From the NCBI GenBank assembly GCA_012845835.1, contig JABAKD010000028.1:9241632-9305631 (forward strand): a stretch of DNA of 64,000 bases, written 5' to 3'. Made by a program: the position numbers and the translations under genes. The notes under the pieces were generated by a model. That model worked only from the letters and a program-made list of their open reading frames with translations, searched no databases and had not been told where the DNA came from. Positions 57,185 through 64,000 of this stretch are shown piece after piece. Source of the DNA: Undaria pinnatifida. Taxonomy: Eukaryota > Sar > Phaeophyceae > Laminariales > Alariaceae. Numbering within the stretch: position 1 is the first letter of the stretch; every line of letters starts with the position of its first letter.

Positions 57185-59150
57185 GCAATATTTCAATGGG
57201 CCAAGAAAAAGAAAATGAGAAGAAATTTCAGGGGTCTTCTGGCGAGTCTGCCACCAGAACGAAATGCCACGTGGTTTTTCGATGGTCTACAGCAGTACTA
57301 CGAACGACTTCCGATACACTCACCGAAGCACGGACTGCCTGCCAATTACGCGATCGACAGCTGGCCGTGGTTGTCACGTGTCTCTTGTGTTGAGAGCCCC
57401 TATGCCCTGCCTCTTGTTTGCTTTTGTTTATGTAAAACATGCAGTGTGCTCGATGGTCTCGCGGCAGCAGCACACCAAAACGTCCGATCGTACGACGTAT
57501 CATTCTTACAGGAAATATAATATCTTGTTCTTTATTAATATGAAAACAAAACGGTCGTTATGTATTGGACAGAGTGATGCGAGTACGACTAAACTTGCCA
57601 ACGGCACTCGTACTGCACTTTGAGCTATCTGCTGTGGTTTTGGTTGCTATTAGTTGCTGCAGTGTGTGCTAGAAGTTTCGTCCTTGGGCTACTGCTGCTA
57701 CAGCTACTGTTGTTGTGTGTTTGCCAATGGCGTCAGTTGGCGTTCATGCTCGTCGTACATACTGCTGTTCTCACCCCGTACGTACGGGTTTCCTCGTACC
57801 TCAACCCTACGACGACGAGCTAAAACAAGAAGGAAGGTGACATGAAAAAATGGCATGGACAATGGTCACACATTAGAAGCGAGCACAGCGGGATGGTTCG
57901 CTGCGGATCAACCGCACTCGTCCATCCCTATAGCAGAGGCTGCCTGAGCGTCAGCGGCCGTGCTAAAGCCAGCGCCAAAGGCCGAAGAGACGGCTTTACC
58001 TGCTTGGTTTTGTCTCGAGATTCTCTTAAGACGTGAAAATATCTTGTCTTGATTTGGGAGTTATTTTTTTGTCACGAAACGTCTTGCCGTCGGTAATTTG
58101 TGTTGTTGGATATCGTCGGTAATTTGTGTCACGTGTTTGGTGAACCCACACAAAAAATTTGCAATCATTATTAGCCTAGACTATAGCAATAATAATATAT
58201 GGGGTGGTTGTAGAGTAAAAAGTTGTTGGATATCGTCGTAAATTTGTGTCACGTTTTTGGTGAACCCACACCAAAAAATTGCAATCATTATTAGTCTAGA
58301 CTAAAGCAATAATAATATATGGGGTGGTTGTAGAGTAAATCGAGAGTGTACAACACCTTCCAGGTCCGATAGGAATAACGCCTGCGATGTAATTGGAAAC
58401 CTTTCTTTTCCGTCACTATAAAAGTGTGCCCACCACGAATTTCTGGGGAAATTCCTGGCGGAAATTTCCGGTAACATTCTTGCATAACTGCTGTGACAGC
58501 AGAAATCAATGCGCCTTCTTCGTAGATCGGGATGTTGTGTCCGAAAAACTGGGGGACAGACGGCATTCATCTAAGAATCTTGTTGTGTGGGCAATCCTCG
58601 AGATGCATTGGAGAAGTGCCACCGTGTGCGCACGCACGTGCGCGTCCCCTCACAGAACTTCACCCGTTCTGCTGTCCGGCAGCCTTTCACACGCGGTTGC
58701 CATCTGCCGCTAGGACGCGGCTGCGCACGATTGTAACGGAAAACGCGAGACACATAGATACGTGATGAGTAAAACAAGGGCGGGCGTGTGGCGACACACA
58801 CAACCAAAGACAAGAGCACGGATGTGTATGGCGAAAAACGCGAAGAAGACACAGCAGCAGTATAGCTGTAGTAGTAGCCTACCACAGCACAGCCGAGAGA
58901 GGGCCCTCCCGGCCTAGCTATGGTGGCGCAGCCGCATCTACCTCGTGTCCGTGCCCTACAACAGGGCTGGGTGGTGATTATGTAGAGCGTTTGGAGGGGG
59001 AGGTGATATCGGTGTGTGGGGCGGGTGGGGTGTGTGAGGCAATCAATGAAAACTGGCTTGCTGCTTGTAGGATTAAGGATCAACTTCAACCAAAGAGCCC
59101 CCCTCGGAGGATTTATAACCCCCTGTGCTGCGGTTTGGGATCGTTCGGGT
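57185..59150. other. No firm gene; short ORFs
   Basis: The plus-strand ORF 57143-57520 (WFFDGLQQYYERLP) and the minus-strand ORF 58291-58566 (GHNIPIYEEGALISAVTAVM) read like protein but have no recognised family. The long minus-strand ORF 58571-59287 partly overlaps the repeat at 59160 and has biased composition, so it is probably chance. Confidence 0.35.
58098..58340. repeat. Tandem duplication, about 120 bp
   Basis: Two adjacent units starting GTTGTTGGATATCGTCG and ending GGGTGGTTGTAGAGTAAA, about 95 percent identical by eye. Each contains CTAGACTA and AATAATAATATATGGGG. Function unknown. Confidence 0.8.
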
Positions 59151-59159
59151 TTAATTTTT

Positions 59160-59710
59160 CCCAGAAACAGGCTTAATTTTTCCCAATTATGAAACGCTGC
59201 AACCTTATATCGAACTCCTTGAAGCAAATCTTTTTTTGACAAACGATTGGCCAGGTATCCTGTCATATTGCAGCTACAGGACTGCAATGGACCAAGGGAG
59301 GGGAAGGATCACTGGAAGGATCACGCGCCCGTCGCATCACAACCCTTTCTCCCCCTCTCTGCACAAGCGCTTCTTAAGCTTTTCTTTACCTTCTACACAA
59401 ATGAGCTCCATCGGCAACTACCCGAACGGCACTCCGGTCAACAATCGGGGACAGACAGGCGCTGGAAGCCCATCGCCTTCGTGATTTATCTCGCTTGCGA
59501 CGGGATAACAGCAGGAGGTACATAGGGTTCGCGAGAACTAACTGGCGGGATGCCCAAGGCATCTTTTGGGGGGCACGCTACAACCTCCTCGAAGAAGACA
59601 TCAAAGCTCCGGGTCCAACACGCCTGGGACGGATAGACATGGCAGCAAAGCTTAAAAGGCATGGGCTCCTATTAATAGACAGGAGTGAGTACGCAACCAT
59701 AAAAATGTTA
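59160..59710 (+). mobile_element. Related fold-back element arm, copy 2
   Basis: 59236-59710 matches the left arm of 56014-57184 in the same orientation. The preceding 59160-59225 is the reverse complement of 55950-56015, so this copy is rearranged relative to the first. It includes the small ORF in two frames; the latter part is open at 59495-59809 and extends beyond the shared end (SEYATIKMLIK...). Confidence 0.55.
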
Positions 59711-59919
59711 ATAAAGTCGCTCAAGTACTCGCATAATCGAGATGACTTGCAGTTTTTTATCGATAGCAGAGTTTACAGCTTTTTAGTGCGGGCTTGGATC
59801 GGTTGTTGATGGTGCCTCTTTAACTTGACAGTTACGTGCCGGTTCGGGATATTAGCATTCTGTGAAGTATGTGAATCTCGGCAGCTGAGTGTGTGTACGG
59901 TGTCACTTTTCTGCTGTCC

Positions 59920-60586
59920 TGTTGGTAAATCGGTAGCTTCTGGGGAAAAGGTATTATATTATTGAGACTTCCGTCTGGAGAGACATGCTGGAAAGTGGAG
60001 TGGGTCATGTAGGCCAACTCTCCACAGCCCAGTAACAACCGCTCGTAGTCGAATACCTAAACCTCCTCGCATAGTGCCTACTCGTACATACCCGTGGGAC
60101 TACTCGTGGGTGATACCACGAGACGATCCCTGTAACTTACCTCCGTGACACAACGTATGTAACTGTAACTTATTGCTAGGCTGTTCGTTGAGACAAGCTA
60201 TATCGTGTTAGCAACACTACAGGAATGTTCCTACTCGTCAATGTGTCCAATGAACACGAAAGGGGCGAGCATGGTAGGCGCGTTGCTCCGATCTCCCAAC
60301 GTCTTCTCGGTGGAATGCACACTCGGAATACCACGTCACACGCCGACACTACAACAACCAAACAATCCGCACGATCCTATTGGCCAAGTGTCTGACGTAC
60401 TCCAACGTACTACATACCAACATACCGACAGAGACACCTTCGTCCGTTGTATTAACCTGACACACTACAAAGAGTATTCTCGGAACATCCTGCTCAACAA
60501 CAATGAGTGACAGCAGTTCTCATATTCAAACTGTCCAATCAGATTCTCCTATCACAGCAGCCGATACACTGCCGCTACCACGAACA
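59920..60586 (-). mobile_element. Solo copia LTR
   Basis: A 667-bp minus-strand LTR related to the copia LTRs: on the minus strand TGTTCGTGGTAGCGG at 60586 and TTACCAACA at 59920. It is longer because of insertion-like differences around 60240-60440. Flanked by a perfect 5-bp duplication TGTCC (59915-59919 and 60587-60591), with no internal region. This is the expected product of LTR-LTR recombination. Confidence 0.85.
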
Positions 60587-60670
60587 TGTCCCTCGTACTC
60601 TGTTGGGAGATAATAATTTACTACCTAAATAATCGAACCATCGACTGTTAGGGTGTCTTGACAACTCTGC

Positions 60671-62084
60671 TTGGGGCTAACGAACACTCTAGAGCGTTGG
60701 TACCGACACAGCCTCATCATAAGTGATGGACTTGGTGATCTTAGGGCCGAAGTCTCCGAGCAGGGCCTCGCTCTCCGATATCTACAGCAAGCAGCCGCAG
60801 ACGCAGAGGAGCGTCAAAAGTCGTCCCATTCAGAACGGCTTGAGAGCATGGCCTTGTTGTTAAGGGACAGAGAAGGCGAGGCCCAGGAAAAGTCCGGCAA
60901 GGAGCGAATGTTATCTGCCGTAGATACAGCAGGGCGGGATGCTGCGTTACCATCGTTGGATCACTTCGACGATGGCACCGGGAGCCGGGAGGAGCGTGAT
61001 GATGCTGCGTAAGCTGATCCTGCTGACGGTCAGTTTGGCGGTAGGGGGCAAGATTGGGGCGATGCCCCCCTAGGTGAGCCCTCAATCACTGCGCGGGATG
61101 TTCTTCGTAGTCAGTCTTTTTTGGGGCAACCCAAAATGGCTATTCCTACTTCGAAAGGGAGAGAGAATTTCGATTCCTTCTCGAAGCAGATGAGGATCTA
61201 TGCAAAGCTGCATCGATTTGAATCAGTCTTCGAGAGTGACTCACACGTTGAGGTTGGGGCTGAGGGAAGCGACCGCGCTTTTGATGGCCCAGGGAATAAC
61301 AGCCTCTATGTACGAGAAACAATTGATGGCGTGGGTGTTTCTCTCTAAAGGTTTACAGACCACAGTAGACCAAGCTACTTTTCACCGGAGTAAGTCTCCC
61401 AGAGAATGTTGGGAATCAATAGTAGATGGGTATGACACGAAAACAAACGCGCAAAAGGGCACCTGCATGCGCAAGTTGTACAATCTCACGATGAAAAAGG
61501 ATGACGGCCCCGTAGAAAAGTTATACGCAATGGAGGACTTGCGTGAAAAACTGAACAATGCAGGCATCAGTGTAGACGACAACACTCTGTACACATGATT
61601 TGTTTCTGCCTTGCCTGCTGCCGAGTACGCGCTCGAGATTCAAAACTTAAATCTCAAGCAGGTATACGATCGCAAGGAAATCATCAACCTTGTCCGCAGC
61701 AAATTCGAGACGCCTGGCAAATCGAAGGGCTCGGCAGACCCGCTTGCGCTGGTCGGAAAAGGGGGGAGTGGTCAAAGAAAGAAGGGTGGAAAGGCACAAG
61801 GGGGTCAAGGAAGGTCTGAAAAGGGAAAGGAAGGCAACGGCAACGCCAACTCAAAAGGTGGAGCCTGTAAATCGAAGGTTTCGATGGGGACGTGCTTCCG
61901 GTGCAGGGCTGCTGGCCACTACAGCCAAGATTGCACCGCAACGATCTGTGAACGATGTCGTGGGAGAGGCCACCAGATAGATAGGTGCGCTTCGCCGGCA
62001 GACATGGATGAATCGCCGACGGAAGCTATACTTGCGATGGTGGAGGATCTCGAAGATGGTGCTGTGGAGGCAACCGCGTTTTAG
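60671..62084 (+). pseudogene. Decayed copia-type Gag
   Basis: Degenerate plus-strand Gag in three pieces: 60671-61012 (N-terminal, coiled-coil-like), 61019-61250 in the same frame after a TAA, and 61230-62084 in another frame with a TGA at 61596-61598. Landmarks are FDSFSKQMRIYAKLHRFESV, WESIVDGYDTKTNAQKGTC and two zinc knuckles, CFRCRAAGHYSQDC and CERCRGRGHQIDRC. It resembles copia-type Gag but is not closely related to the one at 49465 (one knuckle there). No pol follows, and no LTR was found next to it. Confidence 0.7.
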
Positions 62085-62191
62085 GGGTTTATCGTGGGCG
62101 CCCCCCTCGTACGTGACGAGCGGGAATTGTAAAGTCACACGGCATTTATTTCTGCTATTATTTGCCGTGCGCCCTCTACTTTAGAAGGTTG

Positions 62192-62563
62192 TGTTAAGGT
62201 ATTTAGTGGGGTATTAGTCCGTTTGACCACTTGCAAAAGGTTAACCAATAGCTTACCCAAACTAAGCCTTATAACACTCTCCCCCCCTGAAACGGCGGGA
62301 TACCAGGTCGGCCGGATATACGGGCGGACCTGTCAATTATCCAAGCCGTTTCATTTGCTGGGTATACCGGGGAGAGTATTTTTCAAGTTCGCCATGAGAA
62401 AATCTGAAAAAGTTTATTATGGTTAATGTGGGGATCGAACCCACGACCCAAAACCCATGGTCTGTCGACGACGCCATTTGTTAAGGTTATTAGTGGGGTA
62501 TTAGTCCGTTTGACCACTTGCAACTGGTTAACCCATAGCTTACCCAAACTAAGCCTTATAACA
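62192..62563 (-). mobile_element. TRIM-like retroelement, copy D (complete)
   Basis: Best copy: two 85-bp LTRs (62192-62276 and 62479-62563) bounded by TGTTA/TAACA. On the minus strand TGGCGTCGTCGACAG starts two bases inside the first LTR, followed by a T-arm-like GTGGGTTCGATCCCCAC, an internal region, and a purine tract before the second LTR. Flanked by a 4-bp duplication GTTG (62188-62191 and 62564-62567). No ORF, so it must move with enzymes from another element. Confidence 0.7.
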
Positions 62564-62567
62564 GTTG

Positions 62568-63091
62568 GTTGTGGAGGCAGCAGGTATGGGGTTATCTGCA
62601 TTTTTTACGCGAGAAGTCGCATGGCCGCCAGCCGTGTGCATCCTTCGATGGTGAATGATTTGGTAGGGCGAAGTCGCGCGGCATAATAGCCACGTGCTTC
62701 CTGCTGCTGGTAACAGTGGTAGGAATGGACGTGGGCTAATCGTGGGCTGTCTCCAGCAGTACCAAATAACGATGGGGTTTCGTCCTGGCAATAAGGGAAA
62801 GCGGCATGGCCGCACGCACTCCATGATATATAATATGCAGCAGCAACAGCAGCAGGAGAGGTCATGGAGGGAGCAAATCGGTTCATTATTTCGCCAGCTG
62901 GAGCTTCATGGTTCGGCAACATCGCGGGGCGCGGGGGGGGTACAGGTCTGGTCAAAGTGGTGGATCTAATTTTACGATGGATTCACTTTTCGATCGAAGC
63001 ATTGTTTTTGGTCGAATATATCGTTTATTTATTTACGGCAAGAGTGAAGACTCGTTAAATAATAGGCGGCTTATTTGCGGTTAGAGTGGAT
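62568..63091. other. No gene recognised
   Basis: Short ORFs on both strands (62605-62955 minus, 62694-62969 plus) without domains. A short CAG run is at 62838. Confidence 0.4.
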
Positions 63092-63102
63092 ACCCGCATA
63101 TA

Positions 63103-63178
63103 TTATAAAAATTAAAATACACTCCAGCTGTGAGATCGAATATTTTGTCGAAACTCATCTTTGCAAGCTGTGTGTGAG
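63103..63178 (-). mobile_element. R1 retroposon, copy 7, 76-bp stub
   Basis: Minus-strand 3' end of R1, flanked by a perfect 11-bp direct repeat ACCCGCATATA (63092-63102 and 63179-63189). Confidence 0.75.
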
Positions 63179-63239
63179 ACCCGCATATAGAATCATCTAA
63201 GATTCGTTCTGGGTGGTACACGTAGCCCTTTTCACCAGG

Positions 63240-63490
63240 TGGTAGCTTTTAGGTGTTTTTCGTGTTAATATCAAACAGTCTTTGTCCGAAAACTTGTAGT
63301 GTTTTTCTGGTATAGGCAGGACCAGAAGGAAACTGGTGGAACTGATACACATAACGATAATGCCTGGTAAATTTGAAAGTGTGTTTTTCATTTTCAAATC
63401 AAACAGTCTTTCTTTGTAAATCCGAAACACTTGGTAGTGTTTTTCTGATGTATGTAGACGAGACCAGAAGGGAACTGGTGGAGCTGATAC
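63240..63490. repeat. Diverged tandem duplication, about 150 bp
   Basis: Two units share ATCAAACAGTCTTT, TAGTGTTTTTCTG, GACCAGAAGG and AACTGGTGGA(A/G)CTGATACAC in order. The overlapping ORFs on the minus strand are translations of the repeat. Confidence 0.65.
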
Positions 63491-64000
63491 ACATACAATA
63501 ACAATTTGGAGAACAGGGTACGTGGGTGCACCAAAATTGAGAGGTGTATCGCTGATGTATGGTATTGATGGTGGCACTGATTGTTTTGAATTTTGCGGGA
63601 ATATTTTGTTTTGGCAGTAGTCTTCTGACTGATCGTAAAATAGAAGTGGGCATATTCATGATTGATTGTTTTACCAACGGTATCATTGCGAATGCTCGTT
63701 GGCAAATGAGGAGTGAAACACGAAATGTTTTTGAGATGGTCGAATAGTTTGCATGGCTGGGAGGGCTTGGACTGTTTGTGTCGACGGTGGCGGCATTTTA
63801 TTGTTTCTTTATTCGGTTATTTGGAGCTATATCGTACTAAATTTTAAAAGAGATTTTCGGTTCTATGACGGTTTGCAAGCGACAGATATTTTGAATATTT
63901 TAGCGCCAAATAAGTTCTATGATTCAGTCATGCGAAGAAGACATATGCTACCTCGCATTACCGTCGCGATCTGTGCATATATGGCGGGAGTAGGGGACAC
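63491..64000. other. No gene recognised
   Basis: A small plus-strand ORF at 63559-63747 (hydrophobic start VLMVALIVLNFAGIFCFG) has no recognised family. Nothing else noted. Confidence 0.35.

Noticed and set aside
58571-59287. 238-codon minus-strand ORF
   Set aside because: Runs across a mobile repeat boundary and has no domain or consistent composition.

Overview
The window looks like a gene-poor, transposon-rich stretch of a eukaryotic nuclear genome. Exons are separated by introns with clear GT/AG borders. There are Ty1/copia, LINE, tyrosine-recombinase and DNA-transposon remains, long CAG/CTG, GGA, poly-C and AATTN simple repeats, and almost no long ORFs outside mobile elements. A stramenopile, perhaps a brown alga, would fit this mix, but that is inference; there is no rRNA, organellar or marker gene to settle it. 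No prokaryotic gene, CRISPR array or complete canonical tRNA was recognised.

The main host-gene content is a minus-strand family of secreted, cysteine-rich, N-glycosylation-rich proteins built from repeated exons. Locus A has a signal-peptide exon (36234-36057), a short Cys module (21440-21234), two Cys6 modules (19692-19327 and 17254-16742) and a terminal Cys6 module with a hydrophobic, GPI-signal-like tail (15764-15253). Every junction is phase 1, the internal exons are multiples of three, and the sum (1776 nt) is an open frame of 591 residues. Locus B (48017-40951) has the same exon order with four Cys6 modules spaced about 835 bp apart. It is decayed: a frameshift in the signal exon and stop codons in several modules. 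A separate possible minus-strand gene is hinted at by coding-like exons at 39.0-40.5 kb.

Mobile elements make up most of the rest. At 48845-55255 is a nearly intact copia element with 532/530-bp LTRs, broken only by one frameshift and one stop. A related solo LTR with a 5-bp target duplication lies at 59920-60586, and a decayed second gag at 60671-62084. A 5'-truncated LINE reverse transcriptase is at 27354-29111 and a tyrosine-recombinase fragment at 37130-37547. Two TA-flanked pogo/Tc1-like elements lie at 1083-2235 and 25045-25969. Several MITEs and fold-back elements are also present.

Two apparently undescribed non-autonomous families stand out. One is a 0.37-0.39 kb TRIM-like element with about 85-bp LTRs, a TGGCGTCGTCG primer-binding-like site, a purine tract, and tRNA-like D-arm and T-arm segments (5791-6180, 6446-7786 composite, 62192-62563). 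The other, called R1 here, is a non-coding retroposon with variable 5' truncation and 7-12 bp target duplications (seven copies).

By region: 0-5.8 kb holds pogo-like and small repeats; 5.8-11.8 kb holds TRIMs, R1 copies and a MITE; 15-21.5 kb holds locus A modules; 21.5-36 kb is probably the repeat-filled first intron of locus A (satellite DNA, pogo-like element, LINE, R1 copies); 36-48 kb holds the locus A first exon, the recombinase relic and locus B; 48.8-64 kb is almost entirely retroelements, fold-back repeats and minisatellites.
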